DNA from: Synechococcus sp. BO 8801
Lineage (GTDB): Bacteria; Cyanobacteriota; Cyanobacteriia; PCC-6307; Cyanobiaceae
Assembly: GCF_002252675.1 (NCBI RefSeq)
Contig: NZ_NQKY01000003.1
Location: 1 to 64,000, forward strand
DNA length: 64,000 bases
Direction of reading: 5' to 3'
The notes under the pieces were generated by a model that saw only the letters and a list, made by a program, of their open reading frames with translations, was not told the origin of the DNA and searched no databases. Both the position numbers and the translations under genes were made by a program. Of the stretch, positions 52,237 through 61,394 are shown piece after piece (the stretch's first letter is position 1; every line of letters starts with the position of its first letter).

Positions 52237-54744
52237 GTGGAAGGTCCGGCCGCGTCCGTGTCCGAAGCCCTGGAGCAGACCCTGGAGCGCTGGTGCACGC
52301 CCCTGCAGCTGGCCTGCCGCCTCGAGGCCGAAGCCGGCTTCGCTGATCTCCAGGGGCGCCGCGATCGCTTCAGCGGCTTCATCGGCAGTTCCCTGGCGGC
52401 GGCGCCGGAGGGGCTCGAGGCCGCCGAGCGCCAGCAGCTGGCCGCCCTGTCCCGGGACTTCGCCGGCTACGGCGCCCTGGCGCTGGCGGGCCGCCAGTCG
52501 CTGGTGCGGCGCCTGCGGCAGGCGCTGCATGAGCTGCGCCGCCGCCGGCAGGAGGTCCGGCCCGTGGGACCCCCACGCCTGCGGCTGGGGCCCCCTGATC
52601 CTGCGGTGGGGCCAACCGCCGGCGCTCCCCGGCGGCTCGATCCCCAGACCCCCCTGGCGGAGGTGCCCGGGATCGGCCCGAAGACCGCCACCCGCCTCGC
52701 CGCCCTCGGCCTGCTGGTGGTGCGCGATCTGGTGCACCACTACCCCCGCGACTACCTCGATTACGCCCATCTGGTGCGGATCGCGGCCCTGGAGCCTGGG
52801 CGGACCGCCACCATCGTGGCGACGGTGCGCCGCTGCCATGCCTTCGGCAGCCCCCGCAACCCCAACCTGGCGATCCTGGAGCTGCAGCTGCAGGACGTGA
52901 CGGGCCGCCTCAAGGTGACGCGGTTCTTTGCGGGTCGCCGCTTCAGCAGTCCCGGCTGGCTCAAGGCCCAGCAGCGCCTGTATCCGATTGGGGCCACGGT
53001 GGCCGTCAGCGGGCTGGTGAAGGACAGCCCCTATGGCCCCTGCTTCGGCGATCCCCTGCTGGAGGTGCTGGAGGCCCCCGGCGCGCCGGTGCGGTCGGAG
53101 CGGATCGGACGGTTCGTGCCCGTGTATGCCCTCACCGAGGGCCTCAGTGGCGAGGCCCTCGCCCGGGTCATCGCCGCGGTGCTGCCGGCGGCGAGCCGCT
53201 GGCCCGATCCCCTGCCGGAGTCCCTGCGCCTGGAGCTGGGCCTGACGGGCCGTGGCGAGGCGCTGCTGGGGCTGCATCGCCCCGCCGACCGCGACGAGCT
53301 GCAGCGCTGCCGCCGGCGCCTGGTCTTCGATGAGTTCCTGCTGCTGCAGCTGGCCCTGGGGCAGCGGCGCGAGCGCCTGCGCCGCTCTCCGGCCCCGCCG
53401 CTGCTCCTGCCCAGCGGCGGCGAAGACCTGGTGAGCCGCTTCCTCGACCTGCTGCCCTTTCCCCTCACCGGCGCCCAGAGCCGCGTACTGGCGGAGATCC
53501 GCGCCGACATGGAGCGCCCCCAGCCCATGGCCCGGCTGGTCCAGGGGGACGTGGGCAGCGGCAAGACGGTGGTGGCCCTGGCGGCCCTGCTGGGGGCCAT
53601 CGCCGCCGGCTGTCAGGGGGCCCTGATGGCGCCCACCGAGGTGCTGGCGGCCCAGCATTTCCACAAGCTGGCCGGCTGGCTGCCCCAGCTCGACGTCAGC
53701 ATCGAGCTGCTCACCGGCTCCACCCCCGCCCGCCGCCGCCGCCAGGTGCTGCAGGACCTGGTCAACGGCCAGGTGAAGCTGCTGGTGGGCACTCACGCCC
53801 TGCTGGAGGATCCGGTCCAGTTCGACCGCCTCGGGCTGGTGGTGGTGGATGAGCAGCACCGCTTCGGCGTGCGGCAGCGCAACCGGCTGCTGGCCAAGGG
53901 GCTCCAGCCCCATCTGCTCACCATGACCGCCACCCCCATCCCCCGCACCCTGGCCCTCTCGATCCATGGCGATCTGGACCTCAGCCAGATCGATGAACTG
54001 CCCCCGGGCCGCACGCCGATCCGCACCAGGCTGCTGCGGGGATCCGAGCGCGCCGGTGCCTGGGAGCTGGTGCGCCAGGAGGTGGCCAAGGGGCAGCGGG
54101 CCTACGTGGTGCTGCCCCTGGTGGAGGAATCGGAGAAGCTCGATCTCCGCTCCGCCGTGGAGGTGCACCGCCACCTCGACGAGGAGGTGTTCCCTGAGCT
54201 CACGGTGGGGTTGCTGCACGGCCGGATGACCGGTGAGGAGAAGCAGCGGGCCATCGGCGCTTTCCAGGAGGGGCGCTCCCAGGTGCTGGTGTCCACGACG
54301 GTGGTGGAGGTGGGAGTGGACGTGCCGGAGGCGAGTGTGATGGTGATCGAACATGCCGAGCGCTTCGGTCTGGCCCAGCTGCACCAGCTGCGGGGCCGGG
54401 TGGGCCGGGGGGCCGCCGCCTCCCATTGCCTGCTGCTGCACGAGGGCGACAACGCCATGGCCCGCCAGCGGCTGGAGCTGCTGGCCCGCAGCAGCGACGG
54501 CTTCGAGATCGCCGAGATGGACCTGCGGCTGCGGGGACCCGGCCAGGTGCTCGGCACCCGCCAGTCGGGCCTGCCGGACCTGGCCCTGGCCAGCCTCAGC
54601 GACGACGGCGCCGTGCTGGAGGAGGCGCGGCTGGCGGCGCGGCGGATCCTGGCGGAGGATCCGGACCTGGCCCGCCATCCGCATCTGAGCGGGGCCCTCG
54701 AAGCCCAGCGGCGCCGCTCGGTGGAGGCGGCCCAGTTGAATTGA
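52237..54744 (+). CDS. recG: ATP-dependent DNA helicase RecG
   Basis: Branch-migration helicase of about 835 residues that remodels stalled forks. An N-terminal extension common in cyanobacteria precedes the wedge/OB domain (about 195-290) and helicase motifs GDVGSGKT (about 440), VVVDEQHRFGVRQR, TMTATPIPRT, STTVVEVGVDVPEA and QLRGRVGRG. The true start is uncertain: TTG 52180 is the longest, GTG 52237 and GTG 52258 are alternatives. Stop overlaps a TTG of the next gene. Confidence 0.93.
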   Translation: MEGPAASVSEALEQTLERWCTPLQLACRLEAEAGFADLQGRRDRFSGFIGSSLAAAPEGLEAAERQQLAALSRDFAGYGALALAGRQSLVRRLRQALHELRRRRQEVRPVGPPRLRLGPPDPAVGPTAGAPRRLDPQTPLAEVPGIGPKTATRLAALGLLVVRDLVHHYPRDYLDYAHLVRIAALEPGRTATIVATVRRCHAFGSPRNPNLAILELQLQDVTGRLKVTRFFAGRRFSSPGWLKAQQRLYPIGATVAVSGLVKDSPYGPCFGDPLLEVLEAPGAPVRSERIGRFVPVYALTEGLSGEALARVIAAVLPAASRWPDPLPESLRLELGLTGRGEALLGLHRPADRDELQRCRRRLVFDEFLLLQLALGQRRERLRRSPAPPLLLPSGGEDLVSRFLDLLPFPLTGAQSRVLAEIRADMERPQPMARLVQGDVGSGKTVVALAALLGAIAAGCQGALMAPTEVLAAQHFHKLAGWLPQLDVSIELLTGSTPARRRRQVLQDLVNGQVKLLVGTHALLEDPVQFDRLGLVVVDEQHRFGVRQRNRLLAKGLQPHLLTMTATPIPRTLALSIHGDLDLSQIDELPPGRTPIRTRLLRGSERAGAWELVRQEVAKGQRAYVVLPLVEESEKLDLRSAVEVHRHLDEEVFPELTVGLLHGRMTGEEKQRAIGAFQEGRSQVLVSTTVVEVGVDVPEASVMVIEHAERFGLAQLHQLRGRVGRGAAASHCLLLHEGDNAMARQRLELLARSSDGFEIAEMDLRLRGPGQVLGTRQSGLPDLALASLSDDGAVLEEARLAARRILAEDPDLARHPHLSGALEAQRRRSVEAAQLN

Positions 54745-54779
54745 GCCAGACACCGGCCCGAGCCGGACCCGCCGCCCCC

Positions 54780-55499
54780 ATGCCGCCCCTGCGCCCCTGG
54801 AGTCCGATCCCCATCGCCGATGGGGGCGAGCCCCTGGGCGACCTGCCGCCGAGCCTGTGGCGTCTGGAGCCCCACCCCTATCAGGCCCTGGGGGCGCCCT
54901 ATGGCGCCGGCGCCAGTCCCTTCCGGCTGCGCCGCGGGGTGATCGATCGGCTGGAGCGGGCCCAGGAGCGGCTGCAGCAGCGCCGGCCCGAGTGGCGGCT
55001 GGCCATCTTCGACGCCTGGCGCCCCATCGCCGTTCAGGCGTTCATGGTGCGCCAGTCCTTCCGTGAGGCCTGCCGCGAGAGGGGCCTCGACCCCGACGCC
55101 TTCGGCCTCCCCCAGCAGGCCGTGGCGGCGGAGGTGGATCGCTTCTGGGCCCCGCCGAGTGCCGATCCGGCCACCCCGCCCCCCCACAGCACCGGCGCCG
55201 CGGTGGATCTCACCCTGGCCGAGGCCAGCGGCCGCCCCCTGGCCATGGGCGGGGAGATCGATGCGATCGGCGCCATCTCCGAGCCCGACCACCACGCCGG
55301 TGCCGCCCCCGGCAGCGAGGCCGCCGAGTGGCACCAGCGGCGCCGGCTGCTGGCGGCGGTGATGGAGGAGGCCGGTTTCGCCCAGCACCCCAACGAGTGG
55401 TGGCATTTCAGCCACGGCGACCAGCTCTGGGCCTGGCGCCGCGGCGAACCGCGGGCCCTCTACGGCGCTGTTGCCGGTGCCGGGGACGGTGCCGGCTGA
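54780..55499 (+). CDS. D-alanyl-D-alanine dipeptidase-like (M15D)
   Basis: About 239 residues of the VanX/DdpX family; hydrolyses D-Ala-D-Ala or related dipeptides. Zinc and catalytic motifs: FDAWRPIAVQ, HSTGAAVDLTL (H-x6-D) and EWWHFSHGD. ATG 54780 is used; TTG 54741 overlaps the recG stop (TTGA). The 3' end overlaps a convergent gene by 40 bases. No export signal, so probably cytoplasmic. Confidence 0.87.
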   Translation: MPPLRPWSPIPIADGGEPLGDLPPSLWRLEPHPYQALGAPYGAGASPFRLRRGVIDRLERAQERLQQRRPEWRLAIFDAWRPIAVQAFMVRQSFREACRERGLDPDAFGLPQQAVAAEVDRFWAPPSADPATPPPHSTGAAVDLTLAEASGRPLAMGGEIDAIGAISEPDHHAGAAPGSEAAEWHQRRRLLAAVMEEAGFAQHPNEWWHFSHGDQLWAWRRGEPRALYGAVAGAGDGAG

Positions 55500-55903
55500 G
55501 CGGTGGCGGGTGCCGGGCTGCTGGTGACCGGGATCACGGTGCCCGGCAGGGTCAGGCCCAGTTCCCGGAACAGCACGCTGGCCTGGGGGCGGGTCAGCAG
55601 TCCCTTCTGGACGCAGCGCTTGAGGCTGGCCAGGGTCATGTCGTCCTGCACGCGGCGCAGCTGGGCCAGCACCGCCGGACTCTGGTCGGCGAAGGGCTGC
55701 AGATGGGTCTTGTAGGCGGCCCTGATGGCGTCCGGCTGGCAGGCCAGGGGATCGGACTGGAAGTACTGCACCGGGGCCTCGGGCGCCCGCGGCCGCTCCG
55801 CCGCCTCACTGGTCCGCCCTGAGCAAGGCAGCAGCCCCGCCAGCACCATGCCAAGGAGGGCGCCCAGAAGGGGCTGGACGGGGCCGGCGGTGGGGCGGCC
55901 CAT
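55460..55903 (-). CDS. Secreted small hypothetical protein
   Basis: A 147-residue protein with an N-terminal signal (PLLGALLGMVLAGLLPCSG) and two further Cys (LACQPD, LKRCVQ) in a helical middle part (DDMTLASLKRCVQKGLLT; ASVLFRELGL), ending in a Pro/Ala-rich tail. The Pro before the first Cys argues against a lipobox. Family not recognised. Its start shares a base with the sir stop, so it is coupled to sir. Confidence 0.7.
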   Translation of the reverse strand: MGRPTAGPVQPLLGALLGMVLAGLLPCSGRTSEAAERPRAPEAPVQYFQSDPLACQPDAIRAAYKTHLQPFADQSPAVLAQLRRVQDDMTLASLKRCVQKGLLTRPQASVLFRELGLTLPGTVIPVTSSPAPATAQPAPSPAPATAP

Positions 55904-57678
55904 CAGGAAGCGGCGAGCAGCCCGGTGACCCGCTCGGCCCCGATCCGCTCGATGAAGTCGCCGAAGCGGCTGCGGGGGCCGCCCTCGTCGCGCCAGGCCA
56001 CCAGCAGGGGCTCCAGGGTGGCCTCGAGCTTCTCCAGAGGCATCTTCTCCAGGTAGGGGCTGGCCAGCCGCGTCAGGCCGTGGCTGCCGCCGAGCCACAG
56101 CTGGTAGGCGTCCACGGCGCTGCCCACCAGACCGATCTCGGCCATGTAGGGGCGGGCGCAGCCATTGGGGCAGCCCGTCATGCGCACCAGCAGCGGTTTG
56201 CGGATCTCCAGCCGCTCCAGCAGGGCCTCGAGGCGGTTGAGCACCTCGGGGAGGATCCGTTCGGCTTCGGTGATCGCCAGGCCGCACAGGGGCAGGGCCG
56301 GGCAGGCCAGGGCATGGCGGGCCAGGGGGGCCGGCGCCTCGGGGGCGGTGAGGCCGAGGGCCGCCAGACCCTCCCGCACCGACGCCCGCTGGGCGCTGCC
56401 GATGTTGCAGAGCAGCAGGTCCTGGTTGGGGGTGAGCCGCACCTCCAGCTGGTAGGTCTCGACGAGACGGCGCAGGCCGCTCTTCAGCTCCCCCTGCAGG
56501 CGTCCGCACAGCACCGGCAGGCCCACGAACCACAGGCCCGGGGACTGGCGATGCCAGCCCAGGTAGTCGGTGAGGACGGCGGGGGGCTCCCGGCGCATCC
56601 CCTTGATCGGATGGGGGAAGTACCGGCCCAGTTCGGTGCGGAACCAGTCCACCCCCCGGTCGTGGATCAGATATTTCATCCGGGCGTGGCGGCGCTGCTC
56701 CCGGTCGCCGTGGTCCCGCTGCAGGGCGACGATCGCCTGCACCAGCTCCAGCACATGGGCGGCGCCGACGTAGCCGAGGGGATCGGCGGTGCGGGCGAAG
56801 GTCTCGTCCTTGTTGTGGGTGCGCCCCATGCCACCGCCCACATAGACGTTGCAGCCCAGCGGCCGGCCGGAGGGGTCGCTGAACAGCACCAGGCCGATGT
56901 CCTGGGTCAGCAGGTCCACCGAGTTGTCCCCGGGGACGGTGACGGCCACCTTGAACTTGCGCGGCAGGTAGGTGGAGCCGTAGAGGGGTTCGGCCGCGTC
57001 ACCGCTGAACACGGCTCCGCTCTCCTGCAGACGGCGCGCCTTCTTCACGGGGCCCTTGGGCTTGATGCGATAGCTCAGGTCGCCGTCGACCCAGAGGTCG
57101 AGGTAGGAGCCCTCGGCGGCCTGGGGGGCCAGCAGGTCGGCGATGCGATCGGCCAGCAGGCGGGCCTCCGGGTAGCCATCGCGCTCGAAGGGGGCGGCCG
57201 GGGCCATCACGTTGCGGTTGATGTCCCCGCAGGCCGACAGGGTGGAGCCCAGGGCCCGCACGATGCCGCCGATCACCTCCTTGAGGTCGGTCTTCTGGAC
57301 GCCGTGCATCTGGAAGGCCTGGCGCGTCGTGATCCGCAGGGTGCCGTTGCCCAGCCGATCGGCGAGGGAATCCAGCGCCAGGTAAAGGGAGGTGGGGATG
57401 CGCCCGCCGGGGTTGCGCAGCCGCAGCATCATCTGCCAGTCCTTGTCGGCGCCCTTGCGGCGTTTGTCCCGGTCGTCCTGCTGGTAACTGCCGTGGAACT
57501 TGAGGATCTGGACGGCGGGATCCGTGAAGCTGGGCAGATCGTTGCCCAGTTCGCCCGCCAGGGGATCATGCAGGTGGCCGCTGCCGGCCTTGAGCGCCTC
57601 CTGCTTGGTGGGGGGCTTGGCGGGGGGAGCCGATGGGAGCGACGTGCTGTCGGCGACCGTCGTCGAGGACATCGGCAT
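55903..57678 (-). CDS. sir: Ferredoxin-dependent sulfite reductase
   Basis: 591 residues; reduces sulfite to sulfide with siroheme and a 4Fe-4S cluster. The cluster cysteines lie in ACPALPLCGLA and MTGCPNGCARPYMAE. The N-terminal half shows LRNPGGRIPTSLYLALD and TTRQAFQMHGVQKTDL. MTGCPNGCARPYMAE favours sulfite over nitrite reductase. Divergent from glyS with 107 bases between. Confidence 0.94.
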   Translation of the reverse strand: MPMSSTTVADSTSLPSAPPAKPPTKQEALKAGSGHLHDPLAGELGNDLPSFTDPAVQILKFHGSYQQDDRDKRRKGADKDWQMMLRLRNPGGRIPTSLYLALDSLADRLGNGTLRITTRQAFQMHGVQKTDLKEVIGGIVRALGSTLSACGDINRNVMAPAAPFERDGYPEARLLADRIADLLAPQAAEGSYLDLWVDGDLSYRIKPKGPVKKARRLQESGAVFSGDAAEPLYGSTYLPRKFKVAVTVPGDNSVDLLTQDIGLVLFSDPSGRPLGCNVYVGGGMGRTHNKDETFARTADPLGYVGAAHVLELVQAIVALQRDHGDREQRRHARMKYLIHDRGVDWFRTELGRYFPHPIKGMRREPPAVLTDYLGWHRQSPGLWFVGLPVLCGRLQGELKSGLRRLVETYQLEVRLTPNQDLLLCNIGSAQRASVREGLAALGLTAPEAPAPLARHALACPALPLCGLAITEAERILPEVLNRLEALLERLEIRKPLLVRMTGCPNGCARPYMAEIGLVGSAVDAYQLWLGGSHGLTRLASPYLEKMPLEKLEATLEPLLVAWRDEGGPRSRFGDFIERIGAERVTGLLAAS

Positions 57679-57785
57679 GCGGAACGGTATCTGAACTGAA
57701 ACTAGCGAACGGGACGTGGCGCACCGCCGGAGGTTCCGGCCGTTTCCCTCCTTTGCATACAGTCGCGTTCTGCCCGCTCCCCTGC

Positions 57786-59951
57786 ATGGCCACCTTTCTT
57801 CTGGAGATCGGAACCGAGGAACTGCCGGCCGATTTCGTGCGCCTGGCCCAGCCCCAGCTGGAGGCGATCGTGGCCCGCGACCTGCGGGAGGCCCGCCTCG
57901 CCTGCGACACGATCAGCACCGGCGGCACCCCCCGGCGACTGGCCGTGACCGTCACCGGCCTGCCCCGGGAGCAGGAGGACCTGGTCGAGGATCGCAAGGG
58001 TCCGCCGGCCCAGCAGGCGTTCCGCGATGGCCAGCCCACCCAGGCCGCCATTGGATTCGCCCGGCGCTGCGGCTGCAGCCCCGACCAGCTGGAAATCCGC
58101 GAGACCGACAAGGGCCCCTTCGTGTTCGCCCGCACCACCGAGGCCGGCCGCCCCACCGCCGAGGTGCTGGCCGGCTGCATTCCCGGCTGGATCCGTTCCC
58201 TGCAGGGGCGGCGCTTCATGCGCTGGGGTGCCGGTGATGGCCGCTTCAGCCGGCCCCTGCGCTGGCTGGTGGCGCTGCTCGACGAGGCGGTGGTGCCGGT
58301 GGCGCTCACCGACGTGGATCCGCCCCTGGCCAGCGATCGCCTCAGCCGCGGCCACCGTCTCCATGACGGAGCGGTGACGATCCCCTCCGCCGCGGGTTAT
58401 GCCGCCGCCCTGGAGGCCGCCGATGTCCAGGTCGACCGGCAGGCCAGGGGCGCCGCGATCCGCACCGCCCTGGAGGCGGCAGCGACAGCGGCGGGGGCCG
58501 AGCTGGATCTGCCGGAAGCCCTGTTCGACGAGCTGGTCGACCTGGTGGAGTCCCCCCGGCTGATCGAGGGCTCCATCGACGCCGACTACCTGGCCCTGCC
58601 CCCGGAGGTGCTCAGCACCGTGATGCGCTCCCACCAGCGCTACGTGCCCCTGCGCCTGGCGGACGCCCCGGCCGATCCCCTGGCCCTGGTGGCCGGGGAG
58701 GCCCTGATGCCCCGGTTCCTTTGCCTGTCCAACGGCCTGGCCGGCGCGGCCGACACGATCCGGCGCGGCAACGAGCGGGTGCTGCGGGCCCGGCTGGCGG
58801 ACGCGGCCTTCTTCCTGGCGGCGGATCGCCGTCAGAGCAGCGCCGAGCGGGTCGAGGCCCTCGAGCGGGTCACCTTCGCCGAGGGGCTCGGCAGCCTGGC
58901 CGATCGCAGCCAGCGCCTGGCCTGGCTGGCGGATCTGGTCTGCTGTCGCCTGCCGGTGGGCGATGCCGCCGCCGTCGCCGCGCGGAGGGCCGCTCCCCTG
59001 TGCAAGCACGACCTGGTCAGCCAGATGGTGGGGGAATTCCCGGAGCTGCAGGGGGTGATGGGGGCCAAGTACCTGCTGGCGGAGGGCGAGACCCGCGCCG
59101 TGGCCCTGGCGGTGCTGGAGCACTACCAGCCCCGCGGCGCCGGCGACGCCCTGCCGGGTTCCGAGGCGGGGGCGGTGCTGGCCCTGGCCGAACGGCTGGA
59201 GCTGCTGCTCAGCATCTTCGCCAGGGGGGAGCGGCCCAGCGGCTCCTCCGATCCCTACGCCCTGCGCCGGGCGGGCAACGGCCTGCTCCAGATCCTCTGG
59301 GATCGGGCCTGGTCGCTCGACCTGGTGGGCCTGATGGCCGAGGCCACCGCCCACTGGCAGCGGCTGCTGCCCGATCTGGCGGTGCAGCCGCTGGCCCTGG
59401 CCGCCGACCTGCTCGACTTCCTGCGCCAGCGCCTGGCCAGCCTGCTGGAGGAGGAGGGCTCCAGCTCCGATCTGGTCCAGGCCGTGGCCGGCGATGGCGT
59501 CTCCCTTGAGCGGCTGCTGCGGGATCCGGCCGATGCCCGGGCCCGGGTGGAGCTGCTGCGACGTCTGCGCAGCGAAGGCAGCCTGCCCCTGGTGCAGGCG
59601 GTGGTGCAGCGGGCCTCGCGCCTGGCCGAACAGGCCGACCTGGCGGCGGATCTGGTCAGCCCCGATGGGGTGGTGGACCCGGATCTGTTCGGTTCCCCCA
59701 GCGAGGCCGCCGTGCTGGCGGTGCTGGAGCGGCTGGCGGTCCATGCCGCCGCCAGCGGAACCGCCCGCTACGAACCGCTGGCCCGGCTGCTGGGGGAGAG
59801 CGGCGCCACCCTGGCCGCCTTCTTCGACGGCCCCGACAGCGTCATGGTGCTCTGCGACGAGCCGGAGGTGCGCCGCAACCGCCTGCGGCTGCTGGCGGTG
59901 CTGCGCAACCAGGCCTCGGTGCTCGCCGACTTCAGCCGTCTGGGGGGCTGA
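57786..59951 (+). CDS. glyS: Glycyl-tRNA synthetase beta subunit
   Basis: The 721-residue beta chain of the alpha2beta2 enzyme. It begins MATFLLEIGTEELPADFV; other markers are GRRFMRWG, RFSRPLRWLVALL, VMRSHQRYVPLR and RSDPYALRR-like SSDPYALRRAGNG. ATG 57786 gives the normal N-terminus. A TGCATACAGT sequence about 30 bases upstream could include a -10 element. Confidence 0.97.
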   Translation: MATFLLEIGTEELPADFVRLAQPQLEAIVARDLREARLACDTISTGGTPRRLAVTVTGLPREQEDLVEDRKGPPAQQAFRDGQPTQAAIGFARRCGCSPDQLEIRETDKGPFVFARTTEAGRPTAEVLAGCIPGWIRSLQGRRFMRWGAGDGRFSRPLRWLVALLDEAVVPVALTDVDPPLASDRLSRGHRLHDGAVTIPSAAGYAAALEAADVQVDRQARGAAIRTALEAAATAAGAELDLPEALFDELVDLVESPRLIEGSIDADYLALPPEVLSTVMRSHQRYVPLRLADAPADPLALVAGEALMPRFLCLSNGLAGAADTIRRGNERVLRARLADAAFFLAADRRQSSAERVEALERVTFAEGLGSLADRSQRLAWLADLVCCRLPVGDAAAVAARRAAPLCKHDLVSQMVGEFPELQGVMGAKYLLAEGETRAVALAVLEHYQPRGAGDALPGSEAGAVLALAERLELLLSIFARGERPSGSSDPYALRRAGNGLLQILWDRAWSLDLVGLMAEATAHWQRLLPDLAVQPLALAADLLDFLRQRLASLLEEEGSSSDLVQAVAGDGVSLERLLRDPADARARVELLRRLRSEGSLPLVQAVVQRASRLAEQADLAADLVSPDGVVDPDLFGSPSEAAVLAVLERLAVHAAASGTARYEPLARLLGESGATLAAFFDGPDSVMVLCDEPEVRRNRLRLLAVLRNQASVLADFSRLGG

Positions 59952-59973
59952 GACGCAGGCCCTCCGGCCCCCC
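59942..59973 (+). terminator. Possible terminator hairpin after glyS
   Basis: GGGGGGC (59942-59948) and GCCCCCC (59967-59973) can form a 7-bp GC stem spanning the glyS stop codon. There is no T tract, so its activity is uncertain. Confidence 0.3.
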
Positions 59974-60002
59974 TGTCGCCGTCCTGCTTACTGTCGTCAT
60001 CC

Positions 60003-61355
60003 GTGCCCGTCACACCGTTGCCGTCTCCTTCGCCGTCGTCGTCCCTGTCGTCGCTGCTGCTGGAAGGCCTGGTGATCGGCGTGCTGATCCTGCTCAACGG
60101 GGTCCTGTCGGGATCCGAGCTGGCCATGATGTCGGCCCGTCGCCTGCGCCTGGAGCAGGAGGCGGAGCGGGGCCACCATCCCGCGCGGGTGGCCCTGCAG
60201 CTGATCCGCTCCCCCAACGACTTCCTCTCCACTGTTCAGATCGGCATCACCCTGATCGGCATCCTCAGCGGCGCCCTCGGTGGCTCCCGGGTGGCCCAGT
60301 CGCTGCAGCCGCTGCTCGAGGCGGTGCCAGCGCTGCGCCCCTGGGCCGAACCCCTCGCCCTGGGGATCGTGGTCACCGCCATCACCTTCCTCTCCCTGGT
60401 GCTGGGGGAGCTGGTGCCGAAGCGCATCGCCCTCAACGACCCGGAACGCATCGCCTGTGCCGTGGCGCCCCCGATGCGGGCCCTGTCGCGCTGGATGGCC
60501 CCCCTCGCTCACCTGCTGGGGGCGTCCACCGATCGCCTCCTCAGCCTCATGGGCATCGGCGAGACCGGTGAGCCGGAGATCACCGAGGAGGAGATCAGGA
60601 CCCTGCTGCGACGGGGAACGGAATCCGGCCTGTTCGAGGTGGCCGAGCACGCCATGGTGGAGCGGGTGTTCCGGCTGGCCGACCGACCGGTCAAGGCGAT
60701 CATGACGCCGCGCACCGACATCTGCTGGCTGGACCTGGCCGAATCGCCCCAGACCCATCTGCAGCGGGTGATGGAGGTGAACCACTCCCTGTTCCCGGTG
60801 GCCCGCGGCAGCCTCGACGCCTGCGTCGGCGTGGTCCGCGGCCGCACCCTGCTGGCGGCCCAGCTCGGCGACGGACCCCGGGACATCGAGGCCCTGCTGC
60901 AGCCGCCCCTCTACGTGGGCGAAAGCACCCGGGCCCTGAAGCTGATCGAGCAGTTCCGCAGCTCGGGGGTCCACATCGCCCTGGTCACCGACGAATTCGG
61001 CGGCATCGAAGGGCTGGTGACCCTCAACGACATGATGGAGGCGATCGTCGGTGATCTCTCCTCAGGCCAGGACCTGGAGGACCCGATGATCATCGTTCGT
61101 CAGGACGGTTCCTGGCTCCTCGATGGCGCCCTGGACATCGCTGATTTCAAGGATCTGGTGGGGAAGGGCCGGCTCCCTGAGGAGGACCGCGGTGGTTACC
61201 AGACCCTGGGGGGCTTCGTGATGCACTACCTCGAGCACATTCCCAAGGCCGGCGACTGTTTCGAGTGGGACGGCCTGAGGGTCGAGGTCGTCGACATGGA
61301 CGGCAACCGGGTCGACAAGCTGCTGGTCAGCCGGATCGAAAAGGAACCGGCCTGA
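60003..61355 (+). CDS. Hemolysin/CorC-family CNNM-CBS membrane protein
   Basis: 450 residues. A CNNM (DUF21) membrane domain (GVLILLNGVLSGSELAMMSARRLR; IGITLIGILSGALGGSRVAQ) is followed by a CBS pair (VKAIMTPRTDICWLDL; EFGGIEGLVTLNDMMEAIVGDL) and a CorC/HlyC C-terminal domain. Relatives are linked to Mg2+ efflux. Start GTG 60003, with a Ser/Pro-rich N-terminus. A perfect hairpin overlaps its stop. Confidence 0.92.
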   Translation: MPVTPLPSPSPSSSLSSLLLEGLVIGVLILLNGVLSGSELAMMSARRLRLEQEAERGHHPARVALQLIRSPNDFLSTVQIGITLIGILSGALGGSRVAQSLQPLLEAVPALRPWAEPLALGIVVTAITFLSLVLGELVPKRIALNDPERIACAVAPPMRALSRWMAPLAHLLGASTDRLLSLMGIGETGEPEITEEEIRTLLRRGTESGLFEVAEHAMVERVFRLADRPVKAIMTPRTDICWLDLAESPQTHLQRVMEVNHSLFPVARGSLDACVGVVRGRTLLAAQLGDGPRDIEALLQPPLYVGESTRALKLIEQFRSSGVHIALVTDEFGGIEGLVTLNDMMEAIVGDLSSGQDLEDPMIIVRQDGSWLLDGALDIADFKDLVGKGRLPEEDRGGYQTLGGFVMHYLEHIPKAGDCFEWDGLRVEVVDMDGNRVDKLLVSRIEKEPA

Positions 61356-61372
61356 GGATGTCCTCAGGCCGG
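61347..61372. terminator. Bidirectional terminator hairpin
   Basis: CCGGCCTGAGGA (61347-61358) and TCCTCAGGCCGG (61361-61372) are exact complements around a TG dinucleotide. The stem includes the CorC-like stop codon and lies between convergent genes. No strong T run. Confidence 0.6.
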
Positions 61373-61394
61373 CTTGTCTCAGGCAGACCCCTTC

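Noticed and set aside
52165-54753. Long antisense open frame of about 860 codons opposite recG
   Set aside because: It mirrors recG codon structure, has a His/Gln/Gly-rich composition with no domain, and arises from high GC. Similar antisense frames opposite dnaE (6187-7629), glyS (57702-59744) and chlP (61992-62822) were rejected for the same reason.
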